64,000 nucleotides of DNA from NCBI GenBank assembly GCA_002633025.1, contig NMRB01000895.1, forward strand, positions 192,803 through 256,802. The letters run 5' to 3'. Below are positions 11,495-23,150 of this stretch, in pieces (the first letter of the stretch is position 1; each line of letters begins with the position of its first letter). The DNA comes from Notospermus geniculatus (lineage: Eukaryota; Nemertea; Pilidiophora; Heteronemertea; Lineidae). A program made the translations under genes and the position numbers. The notes under the pieces are model-generated. The model made no database searches. It saw only the letters and a program-made list of their open reading frames with translations, and was not told the origin of the DNA.

Positions 11495-11690
11495 CCTACT
11501 TGTTGGTCACAAAGGCCTCTTTCCACTACATTGGTCCACTCAGCCTACTTGTTGGTCACAAAGGCCTCTTTCCATGGACAATACATCGGTCCACTCGGCC
11601 TACTTGTTGGTCACAAAGGCTTCTTTTAACTACATCGGGCCACACGGCCTACTTGTTGGTCACAAAGGCCTCCTTCCACTAGGTCGGTTT
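11495..11690. repeat. Tandem repeat of about 50 bp (GGCCTACTTGTTGGTCACAA)
   Basis: Four imperfect units built on CCTACTTGTTGGTCACAAAG followed by a CTTCC-ACTACAT segment. Copy 2 has a diverged array at 21155-21355 with a different unit structure. Open frames here are a by-product of the repeat. Confidence 0.9.
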
Positions 11691-11792
11691 TCTGCCTTCT
11701 TGTGCAGTTTCCAAATTTTGATTCACCTAAGAGATTCTGAAATACTGAGATATTAATGAAAATAACAATGCTGTTTACACCTTTTGATGTCA

Positions 11793-11920
11793 TGACGTCA
11801 CCAAGAGTTCCGTCACGTCACTCGTGGCATCAGCAACGTCATGTGACAAAATGACGTCATTACACCACTCGAACGGGTATGACGTCATTACGTCCCCAAG
11901 CGCTCCTAATGATGACGTGA
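11793..11920. promoter_or_regulatory. Cluster of CRE-like TGACGTCA sites
   Basis: Perfect palindromic TGACGTCA at 11793-11800, 11852-11859 and 11880-11887, a one-mismatch TCACGTCA at 11813-11820 and TGACGTGA at 11913-11920. This is the consensus for CREB/ATF factors. The density is high, but TGACG words are common in nearby transposons, so function is only inferred. Confidence 0.35.
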
Positions 11921-12721
11921 CGCATCTCGCATGAACTTTAGCAGTTCTCCCACTGAACGGGTATTGCCTGGTATTTATAAAAGGTAGCAAATGCTTTTAC
12001 TTCAAGTTTTGCAGTACATGTACATTGGACCTTGCTGTGCAAACCTTAAGTTTGCTAACTTTTATGAATACCGGCCATTGTCTGTGGAAACGTAGGCCGA
12101 TGTGGCATTGCCTGTCACAGCTCCTGTTGTTAACAAAAGTGAACACGAACTCGCTGGCTATTCCTTGGGCCGCACGAGGAACCCGAGGAAATAAAGTCTG
12201 GCTAAATTATAGTTCATGCATTTGCAGAAACGATGCCCTCTTCCTGAATATAAAGCTCCTGGCAATGTTTCGCAAGAATCAGCACCAATATTCTGACTTC
12301 CTTCTTTCATTTTACGAAATGGCAAAAAGCTGCATCAGGTATGATAGCCTGTTGATGGAGCTGCATAAATATCAAGCTACACCTGCCGCTGTACCTTCAC
12401 CGCTCCGCCATTTCACCAGGCCGAGTGGTTATGATTTAAAACTCAGATTTTAATTTGTAAAATTCTCAGTCTTCACCTGTTTATTATTTTCTCAATCTTG
12501 GCAGCTTCAAAACTTTTTAAAAAACGCCTTTGAAGCATTTCGTGAATTTATGACCTTTCATCAGCCAGGATGGTTACAATTAAATTCCCATTTCGCTGGA
12601 GTTGTGGTTTAGCAAAAATACAGAGATGATAAAGAAAAAGTCATCAATGATATAGTAGTATAGCTTAAAGTGAAATTCCTGCTCATCTTGCCTGCTGAAA
12701 GAATCCTCAAACACACCACCA
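11921..12721. other. Non-coding
   Basis: 12230-12721 matches 22110-22598 in copy 2. The long open frame at 12025-12453 is not kept in copy 2 and resembles no protein. Confidence 0.4.
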
Positions 12722-13126
12722 TATGGGCGGTTATAACCGTAAATATAAAGACGTTACAAAATAAAGACGTTGTTGAAGTCATATTCTCTAGTTGTTGTGA
12801 TGATCTCTAGTCGTAGCTAAGAAAGACGTAAGATGGCACTGCAGTCGTCCACACGATCTCAAGTTGTAGCTAAGAAAGACGTAAGGTGGCGCTGTATCAT
12901 TCGTAACACTTCAGGTGTTTTCGTCATTCTTCATTTGGACAACTGCAGCGCCACCTTACGTCTTTCTTAGCTACGACTAGATATCATCACAACGACTAGA
13001 GAATATGACTACAACAACACCTTTATTTTGCAGCGCCACCTTACGTCTTTCTTAGCTACGACTAGATATCATCACAACGACTAGAGAATATGACTACAAC
13101 AACACCTTTATTTTGCAGCGCCATCT
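12722..13126. mobile_element. Foldback family X, right-truncated at the duplication junction
   Basis: It starts TATGGGCGGTTATAACCG after CCACCA, as in copy 2. The interior contains arms GACGTAAGGTGGCGCTG and the inverse CAGCGCCACCTTACGTC, with the right arm repeated twice. The expected right terminus is missing: at 13126 the sequence passes directly into the start of duplicate copy 2. Confidence 0.85.
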
Positions 13127-13899
13127 TGTGATCTCTTCCACCTCGATGATCACGAAGATGTTACTCTCTACCGGCCCGGACGGAATAAAACTAGTGTCTC
13201 ATCGCTGTGATGATGTACAGTACGTAGACCATGGTTTTATTTGTCATGATCAATGAGGTGTAAATGTAGAGATTGTGAACACATGAAACTCTCCGGGTAC
13301 TCCGGTTTCCTCCTGCTAAACAGTTTTTCGCCAAATTTTGTCTATACAGGGTGACCCAAAAAAACACAACTGCAAATATGTGTACTTCTACTAAACTTGC
13401 ACCTACATGTACATCATTGGTATGTATGGATGGGGAATTTTCGTAGGAGCAAAATGGGAATCAGATTGTCCAATGCGGTTCAGTAGTTTTGATTCCAGAG
13501 CCATTTAATTAAGTTAGGCCCATGCAGTTGGTAATAGGGAATTAAAACTGTGACATTGTTTTGAATGGCAAATTACATCACGTGAGGTAAAAGGGTTCTA
13601 AGTGCTATGTAATAATGAATGATACAAGTAAGAGTGTGTTGGTGACCAGTACGGGGTGCAGTTACGGCCCGGCCCCAGTACAGTAAAGAGGAGAGGGTCT
13701 TTCTTTGTGTATTCATCACAATCACTGTGAGGAATTGATTGGCAAGTCACCCAGTGGGACATGCTGACTTTGCCTCCCAAAAATGGCTCCAGAATCAAAC
13801 AATTGAACCAAATCGAACTATCTTGATCTCATTTTGCTTCTAAGAAGATTCTCCATCCAACGGTACCAATTATGTGGGTGCTAGTTGAGTGGAGTATGC

Positions 13900-15030
13900 G
13901 GTTAATCGCAGTTTAAGCTAGACGACTGATTTAGACTTGTCTTGGCGAGTTAGACTTGTCTAAGGGATAGACATCCTTTATAAGTTCGGGCCATAACGTT
14001 TCTTCTTGATGTGCCTTTTCTGAGAGAAAAAGAAAACAAGAGAAAAGGGAACAAATAGAAAACAAAAGAAAAAATCACGAGTGAGACAACGCGAGTTTCG
14101 AACCTCCGACCTTCAGGTTGTTGAGCCGACATCCTGTGCACTACGCTAATCAACTGACTGCAGATGGGCGGAGGATATTTGTTACCTGGTTCAGGGCAAT
14201 GCGTGTAACTCGACGTTCAAGCCAAACTTCGCGTACTGTTTGGCAAACCAGGCTCGATAAATGGACATTTTCTTCTGAAAATCGCTTGTTTGGTGGCTCC
14301 CTACCGCAAGGCACCCTCCACCACACGCCACTGTCTGCCATGCCAGCTGCTCAGCGCTGCATAATTAATGAGCTAGACGTGCGTCCAAGACTGCGCTTTT
14401 ACTGCATACACAGCAGTTAGCTGTGCAAATAAACAGTTCGATGCCTTTAACGCCGTCTTAATCTTCGTTGGAGGCATAGCCTGCTCCCAATCACAACTTT
14501 TCGGTGCCTTTTTCGACGGCGGCGAAGGCTAGTCGGAGGACTCCATCTTCGTCTGCTGTTTGCATAATTAATGGGGTCTAATTAGGCCTTAATTTTCATT
14601 GGTCCATACTGATCGGTGGTCATGAATATTCACTAATGTTTGCTTGCCATTTAAGACTAATTTCTGTGTATTCGGCAAGCATTTGCTTGCCAAATAACCA
14701 CTTCCTAATCTAAATTGGTTTGGTAAGTGATTGCGCAATCTTGTCCAGAGAAGGTTTCTTGGCGGCTGAGGAATCTCCTTAAGTTTTTACTGAAAATGCC
14801 CAACGCCACAAGGCCTAACTTGAGGCCTACATGTATTGAACCGACGTGTGTCTACTTAAGGTACCTCTGGAGGTACCTTAGGATAAGGAGTGATTTGAGG
14901 GGATTTCCTTACCTTAGGACTGTTTATGCATACCACATAAGAAAAGGGTAATTCTTAGGACAAAACTTAAGAGAAATTCTTTGATTTAAGGGAAATTTTA
15001 CACTTAAGATGTTTTATGCATACGGCCCCA
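13900..15030. other. Copy-2-specific non-coding segment
   Basis: It replaces the 4.3 kb found at the equivalent place in copy 1. A minus-strand tRNA-like stretch lies near 14095-14165 (box-B-like GGTTCGAAAC). 14640-14730 has TTTGCTTGCCA words in both orientations. 14855-14890 has a GGTACCTC hairpin. No gene recognised. Confidence 0.4.
14095..14165 (-). repeat. tRNA-derived SINE relic
   Basis: Read on the minus strand: TTAGCGTAGTGCACAGGATG, then GGAGGTTCGAAACTCG, the order of a tRNA D-arm and T-arm. No intact acceptor stem, so it is not a functional tRNA. Confidence 0.45.
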
Positions 15031-15961
15031 GGCCTATAATGCTTTGGCCTTGGCTTTCATGGAAGATCGAAATGCACCGAATTGACCACAGTGAAAGTGG
15101 ACGTGGAGCATTAATGCGGCATCGCATCACACTGCGTTCCAGCCTAAGTTGAGCAATGCAACTTACACATTTTCCTGCGCTAAACTGGTTCAGTTTCTTC
15201 AACCGTGCCTTCCTTTTGAAATCCCGTTGTCCAGTCGACAAAAAGCCGTGATTAGTTATTATTAGTAAAACAGTTTGTCGAATTGACATCACCGCGTATC
15301 ATCATTTCAAAATCACTCTCCTTTCAAAGGAGGTAACAAAGTGCCATTCAAAGACGATGACATTGCGTTATAAAAATAGTTATGTGTGAATCGCGGTTAT
15401 GGAACATCTTTCATCTTTGGAGATAACAACCGGGCGAGGGATTCGATTGCCATCTGCGATGCTCCCCCACCGGGCACCTGTTCATGCGACAAAAAGATGA
15501 AGCAATGTTGCAGGGCATTGTGGGTGTGTCAGGAGGCTGATAGGACCAAATTAAAGGGGAAATGTGGGGTCTTTAGAATAGTAACCATTAACCAGCTCAA
15601 AATATGACAGCCAGGGTCCACCAAATGGAAATCAATGGGGGGAAATTTTTATTTTTGAATTTGGACCCTGGATTTATGATGTGCCATCTGTTCTTATAGT
15701 CAGATTATCGGCAGCTTGTGGATGGTGTTACTTTTTGCAAAGGGATTCTAATTTCCTTACTAACAGAAAAAGTAACTAGCCCTTCCACGGTCCTGAGACT
15801 CGGCAGGGAACCGACCCGGCCAGAGAAAGGTGGAGATCAGATATTTCACGTTTACATGGGGAAAAAATAACCGAACCCTCCTCCATCTGGAATGAACGCA
15901 CCCGCACCGTGTAAAAAGGCCTTTAGTGAGGTTTCCATGTTTGTAGCAAAATATGACTAGC

Positions 15962-16331
15962 TTAAAGGAGCGTGGTATTGGATCTCAAATGCATTATTTG
16001 ACTGCCGACGTAGAGGGAGCCACCTAGCGGCAGTAAGACGATCTACAAAAATGCATTACAAAATGTACGTAGTAAATCGGGTCAATTCGCCGACAATGTA
16101 GTTAATCCCTGGGTTAGTGGCATGGTGGTGCTGGTGTAACGTCGATCAGTGTTCCCTGTATTCCTGTGTTTTTCTTATTGTTTCCTTCCTGACGGATTAA
16201 GCGGCAACTAACCCAACAATAACCATTCTAGGCCGCGTCTATTGTTGGGGAACACTCAGCTACAGAAACACTCACCGACGTTACACTGGCTGTCGAGAAA
16301 AAGTGGCACACACAATACCATGGTCCTTTAA
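15962..16331. mobile_element. TTAA-ended element (family T), copy 2
   Basis: Bounded by TTAAAGGAGCGTGGTATTGG and CCATGGTCCTTTAA. Interrupted by a 151-bp insertion at 16135-16285. In copy 1 the same element (6206) is interrupted elsewhere, so the two copies were invaded independently. Confidence 0.85.
16135..16285. mobile_element. 151-bp insertion with TGTAACGTCG ends, copy 2 only
   Basis: Inverted ends TGTAACGTCGATCAGTGTT and the reverse complement AACACTCACCGACGTTACA. Flanked by CTGG at 16131-16134 and 16286-16289. Copy 1 at 6373-6382 reads GTGCCGGCTGTC without it, giving the empty site. Confidence 0.85.
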
Positions 16332-17154
16332 AATTGTCATCTTGACTATATTATTGCCTCTAAGTGGGGGTCAGTTTTCTCTACACAATACTTAAGAAAA
16401 ACATAGAAAACTAAATTATGTGCACCGGAATGCATCAGTGATTTAATCATTTATGATATAACCATGTGAGCACTTAAAAAAATACAAAAAAACATGTCAG
16501 AAATGAAGTTGAAATATTTTTAATAGGAATGGCTGGCAATCACCAATATACCTTGGCAGGGTTTGCTGAACCATTCACTCGTTTGGTGTATTTCTAAAAT
16601 TGTCAGTTAAATTGTGATGCAATCATAAAAAATTGTTGAATTTATGACTAGAAGGATTAGGCCTTGATTGCCCTGAATTGCCGTGTCTAGATTCGCATAT
16701 GTCAATGTTCACAGATTGGTCAAAACATTCCTTTGCAATTAGCCCGACATTTTTCCAAAGGCTTCCGAATATGAAAATACGTTTGTCTCTTCTGTGTGGC
16801 CTGTTTACTTGCAGACGATTGAGTTATGCCAGTTTTTCATTCGTTTGTATAATGCGTTCGTATTATTCAGAAAATTGGATATTCTTATGACTTTTACCTG
16901 TGGCGTTTTTCTCGAGCAGAACAATGCTTGGGTTAAATTGCAATATCGACATTGTCTTACAAAGACCAGGTAGATGCTATGCTATGAATAATATTAAAAT
17001 ACAATGGAATTTTCAGCTTTATTGAATAATTCATTGCATCTGCATAAGATACATGTATATTTCAAACTCGAATTGAATGACAGTAGTGGTCACATATAAC
17101 ACCATCAAACAGCGTGCCACATTTCTTGTTGATAAATGTTGGGACATCGGCATC

Positions 17155-17359
17155 TGACGCATGATCAAATCTGGACCCCGACTTCGCGGAATTGATTCAT
17201 AGTCCAGCGTACTTTAGCGACAGCGACCCGTTATGAAATGACTCAAGTAATTACAGCCTCGCAATCGGACGCTGACCACATCACGCGACGGGTCGGCGTC
17301 GAACGTAGATCGCACGTCAGTTGCCGGCGATGGTCATGTGTCGAAGTATGAATTAGGCT
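17155..17359. mobile_element. Foldback family Z, first half (copy 2)
   Basis: Counterpart of 7482-7682, ending TCGAAGTATGAATTAGGCT. Confidence 0.75.
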
Positions 17360-17420
17360 ATAGATGGCTTGGATTTTCCTTTCATTTCTTATTCTAATGG
17401 TGGTATAACTCTTCGCCTTA

Positions 17421-17936
17421 AGCCTAGTTCATACTTTGATGCACGACCATCGCCGGCGACCGACGCACGATCTTGCATTAGACGCCGACCCTGTCGTGCG
17501 ATTTGATCGGCGTCCGATCGCGAGACTGTAATTACAGTACCTGGCACAATTGACCTCCCTAAATCCGCGTACCTTCCCCGTACGTGACAAGGAAGGTAGG
17601 CTTCATTTCATCGCGTATGGTGCGGGTACGTCACGCGTCTCTGTTGCGTGACGTCGGGTGAATGACGTTACCTCTTCACTGCATGCCTTCTATGACGCTG
17701 CGCCACGTCCTTGGAAGATACGAGGACGGTACGTGCATGACGCTGCATGTAGTACGAGGATGGTGCACGGCGCGGAAGGGAGGTCAATTGTGCAAGGTAC
17801 TGTACTTGAGTCATTTCATAATGCGTCGCCATCGTTGAAGTACACTGGATTATGAATCAACTCTGCGAAATCGGCTTCCAGATTTTGATTGTGTGTCGAA
17901 CGCCGATGGCCGTGCGTCGAAGTATGAACTAGGCTT
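17421..17936. mobile_element. Foldback family Z, second half, with Y insertion (copy 2)
   Basis: Counterpart of 7744-8260. It has the Y-family insertion at the same position, so that insertion predates the split of the two copies. Confidence 0.75.
17535..17802. mobile_element. TA-flanked MITE (family Y), copy 2
   Basis: CAGTACCTGGCACAATTGAC to GTCAATTGTGCAAGGTACTG with TA on each side; same site as 7858-8126. Confidence 0.85.
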
Positions 17937-18736
17937 CATAGGGACAGCATGGACCTGTCTTCTTTCTTGATTGCTGTCTTGACTATCACATCAACAGGAC
18001 AGGGCTCGAGTCCAAATCAGTTTGTGAACCATCCAGCTGGTCGTCTGGGCCAGAAAATCCCCATGTTTGCTTTCTTGTGTTCTAAGACGCAGCCAGTATG
18101 TCCTGTCTCGCCGCTGATGGAGAAAGCAACTCCTGTCAAGAGAATTTATCAAAACGTATTTAAATATTTATACCATATTGATAGCTAATAACACTCGTTA
18201 TCCATGGTATGATGCTCGTGAAAAGCTCAATCCCGTGCAGAAAGTACCGGTAGTCGACCCTTAGGCAAAAAAAAATTTATCTATTTCTTGTCCAGCAACT
18301 CAGCGGAAATTGATCCGAGCATGCAAATTTTTTTATAGTTTCAAATATTTTTTTCCAGTTGTCTTCATGGATGGGGGAAATATTACCAGCAAACTATCTC
18401 TCTACATGTTTAAACACAAGTTTCCTGAAAAATAAAGATGATTTCAAGACAAAGCATTTCTATGCATTGTATAGGCCTAGAAGGCGCTGCGTAAGCAAAG
18501 CGGGAAAATTTGAAATTGGTGAGAAAAAAATTTTCGATGCGAAGGGTTCGGGAATGATGCAAGCGTGGACAAGAAACAGATAAATTTTTTTGGCCTTACT
18601 GATGAATTGAGGTACCTGAAAGTTGGTGGTGACATGTGTCAGAATAATATACCGATAATACGTTGATTTATGAACAGGTAATTTTTTGTCAGGGCAAAAA
18701 ACCCACTCTTCAGCCTGCCATCAGGGATGGCGCGTT

Positions 18737-18845
18737 GAAAATAATTTAAAATAAAATAATTTAAAAAAATTTAAAATAATTTAAAATAATAAATTAAAAA
18801 AATAATTTAAATAATTTAAAATAATTTTGAAAAAATAAAAATTAA
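18737..18845. repeat. AT-rich low-complexity tract (copy 2)
   Basis: AATAATTTAAAAT iterations, the shorter counterpart of 9030-9195. Confidence 0.9.
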
Positions 18846-19328
18846 ATCTAATGTACATGTATATAATTATAGCACCTTTACGACAAATTCTTTGTGTTTA
18901 ACACCACTTATACATGGTTCCCGTGGGTCCTTGAAAATTAGCATTGAATTTCATTTTTCAGCCTCAAGGCCTTGAATAGCCTTGAAAACAACAGTTTTTG
19001 CTTAGTGGCCTTAAAAAGGCCTTGAATTTGCTGACTGAAAATCTGCAGGCACCATGTAATAAGTCAAATTTTACGGTACATTGAGTCCCCAGTATAGGAT
19101 TCTCCAGTTGAATTTTTCTCAAATAATCTCGGACCACCATTCCACTTGATTTCTCCTATGAATATTTTATATGAAATCGGCTGTGTAAACTGTACAGATA
19201 TCCGAAACGCAAATATGAAGTCTGTCGTCTGGAAAAACTTAAGAAACGACGTCGATGCCATTTTTGTTCAGCGACAATCTGTCTGATGTGAATATGATTG
19301 GCTTTGTATAGAAAATCATAATATATTG

Positions 19329-20043
19329 NATCTTTTGATAAAATTTACCAACAGAAAATGGGAATTGTATTGTATCTCCTTTATATATGACCCCTTGTAC
19401 ACCATACTACTCTTTGGGTTCGGAGATTGTTTGGACTACTCGCAGGGTAGGCCTACTGAGGGACACCTCATTTAACATAGGCCATTGAACCATCTTTTTT
19501 GAAGATGGGGATCTGGCCTAGTAGTTGGCCGTGCTGCCCCTGAGTGCTGGCGATTGATGCCTGATGCGAGGGTCCGTAGATTCGAGTCCGGTAGGAAGCT
19601 ATGTCTTTCACCTAGAAACCCGTTATTATTTCATATTCTAACAGAAAATGGGACACGTCAAAATAAAGTTTCAGAAAATTTTTATTTCAGGTCCAAAATT
19701 TAAGAAATTACTCCTGCACCGAAGACAAATATGACCCACAATTGACAGAAATTTGTCCACCCCATCTGCGCAGTGATTATTCAATGCTTCCCGTCGAAGA
19801 AATTGTCAGGTGACATGACAAGGCCCTAGAGCCTCGACGCAAGTTGCAGGTTAACTCGCTACATATGTGCAATCAAATTACCGCGTAATGCCAAGTGAAG
19901 ATCATTTCTTGCGATTACATTCAATTTTTGCCCAATATTGACAACATTATCCAATGTCGGCATCTAATATTTTCATATTTCTCGGCATAACGGTAATGAA
20001 CGCTGACACGACAATGGCCGGGGTGATAAATCATCTCTCCATA
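19329..20043. other. Copy-2-specific segment starting at a single N
   Basis: A lone N at 19329 marks an assembly uncertainty or join. The following sequence differs from copy 1 until both resume at TAGTCGATTTCTCCGCGGG (10337 and 20044). It holds a tRNA-like stretch at 19510-19605. No gene. Confidence 0.6.
19510..19605 (+). repeat. tRNA-derived SINE head
   Basis: TGGCCTAGTAGTTGGCCGTG (box-A-like) followed by GTCCGTAGATTCGAGTCCGG (box-B-like) with a long variable region. No matching acceptor stem, so a SINE relic is more likely than a tRNA gene. Confidence 0.5.
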
Positions 20044-20501
20044 TTAGTCGATTTCTCCGCGGGTGTCATATTCCGCCCAGATTTGTCATACGCGAGGGAA
20101 ATTATCCATACACTTTTTGAATCTTCAATATTCTACAAGATAATCGCGATGTCGGTAATGAAGTTTATTTATTAATGTCGAATGATATACTGAGAGGTGA
20201 TCATCAAACTTCTTAAATTGAATCAATGGCAACGAGTGCACTCACGATATGGGAAGTTGCTTCTAGCGTTGTTGTCATCGACGGTGTTGGCGGTTCCATC
20301 CTCATCTCCAGGTGATTGTTGAGGTTAATTCATCGTTACAGTAGCTGGTGGACATTTTGGTGACTCGGGAGATTTCCAAGAATTTCACACGTCTGTGCGT
20401 CTGCAGCTTGGCACCAAATGACCACAATAAGGCCTACATCAGTTTGAGGGCAGAAGTGAAAGGCAAGGTGGGCCTACATTTGGGAATTCCTGGTACCATA
20501 C

Positions 20502-20988
20502 GTACTAAGTACGCCCTACGCAACCAATGATCCTCGAGTGTTTCCAGGGGTTCCCCGGATTTTGTAATGACATAATGTGACGTCCTACGCAGTTAACGGG
20601 TTAACAAAAAGAACTTACATAACCGAGGGATTAATCATGATATGACTTAAAGGTCACAATATGACTTCAAGGATAGGTACCGTCCTTTTCACCTCCCCTG
20701 ATGATAGTTTAATTTCCATCCGTCCCGAGACGGTGTATCCAATACTCAACTTCTGAAGATCAGAGATGCACCCGAAGATTAATTTGCTCGCTTCCGTTGC
20801 CGTGCCGATATCGAACTTGACATTCTCCGCAAATATTCCATCTTTGTTTGTACGATTTGTGCATACAAAGCCCACGATTCCGATATGGATAGGGCATATA
20901 AATAACTCTTTGTTTCCGTCTGATGTTGTAGTATCTCTATTAATTTTCTCCGTTAGAATTCTGGCGAAGTTATCTGGTGATTTCGAGG
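20502..20988. other. 487-bp block identical to 10802-11288
   Basis: Compared line by line with copy 1 and found identical, while flanking sequence on both sides differs by substitutions and indels. See the preserved block at 10337-11420. Confidence 0.9.
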
Positions 20989-21016
20989 TGAGATATGAAG
21001 GAAGGGGTCTCATCAT
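20654..21016 (-). other. Copy-2 version of the unproven 120-codon frame
   Basis: Same length and same stop as the frame at 10954-11316, with a single residue change. No known domain. Coding status undecided. Confidence 0.15.
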
Positions 21017-21154
21017 CGCTCATCAGCGAGAGATTGATGTGGTGTTATACTGTCGGTTGTATTTCTGGCACTCTGGCAAGTTTTGACTGATATATCAAAT
21101 CACTGAGAAAGGTGAGTTCAGTATGAAACGATGGACAGTGTGTTTGAAGTCATG

Positions 21155-21355
21155 GTCCACTCGGCCTACTTGTTGGTCACAAAGGCCTTCTTCCACTACA
21201 TCGGTCCACTCAGCCTACTTGGTCACGTAAAGGCCTAGCTCTTTCCACTACGTTGGTCCACTCAGCCTACTTGTTGGTCACTTGAAGGCTTCCACTACAT
21301 CGGTCCACTCAGCCTTCTTGTTGGTCACTTAAAGGCTTCTTCCACTACGTCGATT
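21155..21355. repeat. Tandem repeat, CCTACTTGTTGGTCAC array (copy 2)
   Basis: Four or so imperfect units of GGTCCACTCAGCCTACTTG with variable spacers. Homologous to 11495-11690 but rearranged. Confidence 0.85.
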
Positions 21356-22598
21356 TTCTGCCTTCTTGCGCAGTTTCCAAAGGCATCACCCTGTCCGTGG
21401 CCCCCCCCCCATTTTTCGGTGAACAATGTTAGAAAAATCGCCCTTTTTCAAAGTGCCACAGAATTGCCTCCCCAGAGTCCTGGATCCGCCCCTGGTGGTG
21501 GCAGTGCCTGCAGGCAACTTTGCATAATCTCTGTTATTTAGCAAATATTAATGCGTGGACACAATGCCTATGGAAACAGGCCAATGTGACATCACCTCTC
21601 ACAGCTCCTGTTGTTAACAAAAGTGAACATGGACTCCCTGGATATTCCTTGGGCCACACGAGGAACCCTAGGACATAAGTCTGGCTTAATGAGGAACCGG
21701 AGAAACTAGTCCGTGACGTGGCGCTGACGAACAACTCAGTTAAAACTATGACGTCGAAAGTCAGGCCAACGTTATTTGCCATTTAATTCTGAAACTACAC
21801 CCTATTTGTAACCCTAATATACCAGAAGTAGTCCATTGAATTTCGAATTTTACATGTATATGTTTATCATCAAGTAAAGGACTGACTCAATGTATCTGAA
21901 TGTTTTCAAAGGAAAATTCAAGCGGGAACATGTTGAATTTCGTCGATAAATTGATGAATGACGTAGCCTATCGCACATAACGTCACATACGATGTGCGAT
22001 GTCAGTGACATTTCAACGTCGCAACGCATGCGCTTTTGTGTTAAAACTGAGTTGTTCCCCAGCGCCTCCTTTGGGCACTTCGGTTCCCCATTATAGTTCT
22101 TGCAATTGCAGAACGATGCCCTCTTTCTGAATATAGCTCCTGGCAATGTTTCGCAAGAATCAGCACCAATTCTGACTTCCTTCTTTCATTTTACGAAATG
22201 GCAAAAAGCTGCATCAGGTATGATAGCCTGTTGATGGAGATGCATAAATATCAAGCTACACCTGCCGCTGTACCTTCACCGCTCCGCCATTTCACCAGGC
22301 CGAGTGGTTATGATTTAAAACTCAGATTTTAATTTGTAAAATTCTCAGTCTTCACCTGTTTATTATTTTCTCAATCTTGGCAGCTTCAAAACTTTTTAAA
22401 AAACGCCTTTGAAGCATTTCGTGAATTTATGACCTTTCATCAGCCAGGATGGTTACAATTAAATTCCCATTTCGCTGGAGTTGTGGTTTAGCAAAAATAC
22501 AGAGATGATAAAGAAAAAATCATCAATGATATAGTAGTAGCTTAAAGTGAAATTCCTGCTCATCTTGCCTGCTGAAAGAATCCTCAAATACACCACCA
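21356..22598. other. Non-coding with a hAT-like fragment
   Basis: 21380-21500 (C run, then CCTGGATCCGCCCCTGG) is the right end of the GGATCCGCC-type MITE also seen at 34010 and 37400. 21510-22110 differs from copy 1; 22110-22598 matches 12230-12721. No gene. Confidence 0.45.
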
Positions 22599-22938
22599 TA
22601 TGGGCGGTTATAACCGTAAATATAAAGACGTTACAAAATAAAGACGTTGTTGAAGTCATATTCTCTAGTTGTTGTGGTGATCTCTAGTCGTAGCTAAGAA
22701 AGACGTAAGGTGGCGCTGCAGTCGTCACACGATCTCAAGTTGTAGCTAAGAAAGACGTAAAGTGGCGCTGTATCGTTCGTAACACTTCAGGTGTTTTCGT
22801 CATTCTTCGTTTGGACAACTGCAGCGCCACCTTACGTCTTTCTTAGCTACAACTAGATATCATCACAACGACTAGAGAATATGACTACAACAACGTCTTT
22901 ATTTTGTAACATCTTATTTGTGGTTATAACCACCGGTA
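22599..22938. mobile_element. Foldback family X, intact copy
   Basis: Ends TATGGGCGGTTATAACCG and the diverged inverse GGTTATAACCACCGGTA. Flanked by a perfect 6-bp direct repeat, CCACCA (22593-22598 and 22939-22944). Arms contain GACGTAAGGTGGCGCTG and its inverse. Non-coding. Confidence 0.88.
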
Positions 22939-22979
22939 CCACCAACTGTAACCAGGCTGTCAGAGTGGCATAGTGCAAA

Positions 22980-23150
22980 CATCGGCGCCTGTCACCTCTG
23001 AGATTGACGTGACCTTTGACTTTGACCCTGTGACCTTTGCCGCAAATATCCCTTCTGGCTCTCAACATTTCAACGAAGATAGCTTTTGTTCGGTGGGAGG
23101 TGGGATTTGCACACGCTTTGCATTGTTCTTGTTACTGTTGCCCATGATTG
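22980..23150. repeat. Dispersed repeat fragment (GACCCTGTGACCTTTG family)
   Basis: Shares CTTTGACCCTGTGACCTTTG, TTCGGTGGGA and GATTTGCACACGCTTTGC with 26700-26820. Probably the 3' part of an interspersed repeat. Confidence 0.65.

Larger units (their letters stand above)
34..13126. repeat. Large segmental duplicate, copy 1
   Basis: Sequence beginning GTGATCTCTTCCACC and running to a truncated foldback element at about 12722-13126 recurs as copy 2 (13127-22930). Matching blocks by eye: 34-770 with 13127-13890, 5110-9650 with 15040-19310, 10337-11470 with 20044-21150, 12230-13000 with 22110-22870. Copies differ by scattered substitutions, small indels and several whole-element insertions. Copy 1 has about 4.3 kb between its first two blocks where copy 2 has about 1.1 kb. 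Confidence 0.9.
13127..22930. repeat. Large segmental duplicate, copy 2
   Basis: Diverged direct copy of 34-13126. Its left junction is inside the foldback family whose intact copy sits at the right end of this duplicate (22599-22938). It carries an insertion at 16135-16285 that copy 1 lacks, and lacks the insertions at 5949-6080 and about 6416-6691. It could be a true tandem duplication or a second haplotype placed in tandem by the assembler. Confidence 0.9.

Noticed and set aside
12025-12453. 142-codon plus-strand frame
   Set aside because: The equivalent region of copy 2 does not keep the frame; no domain.
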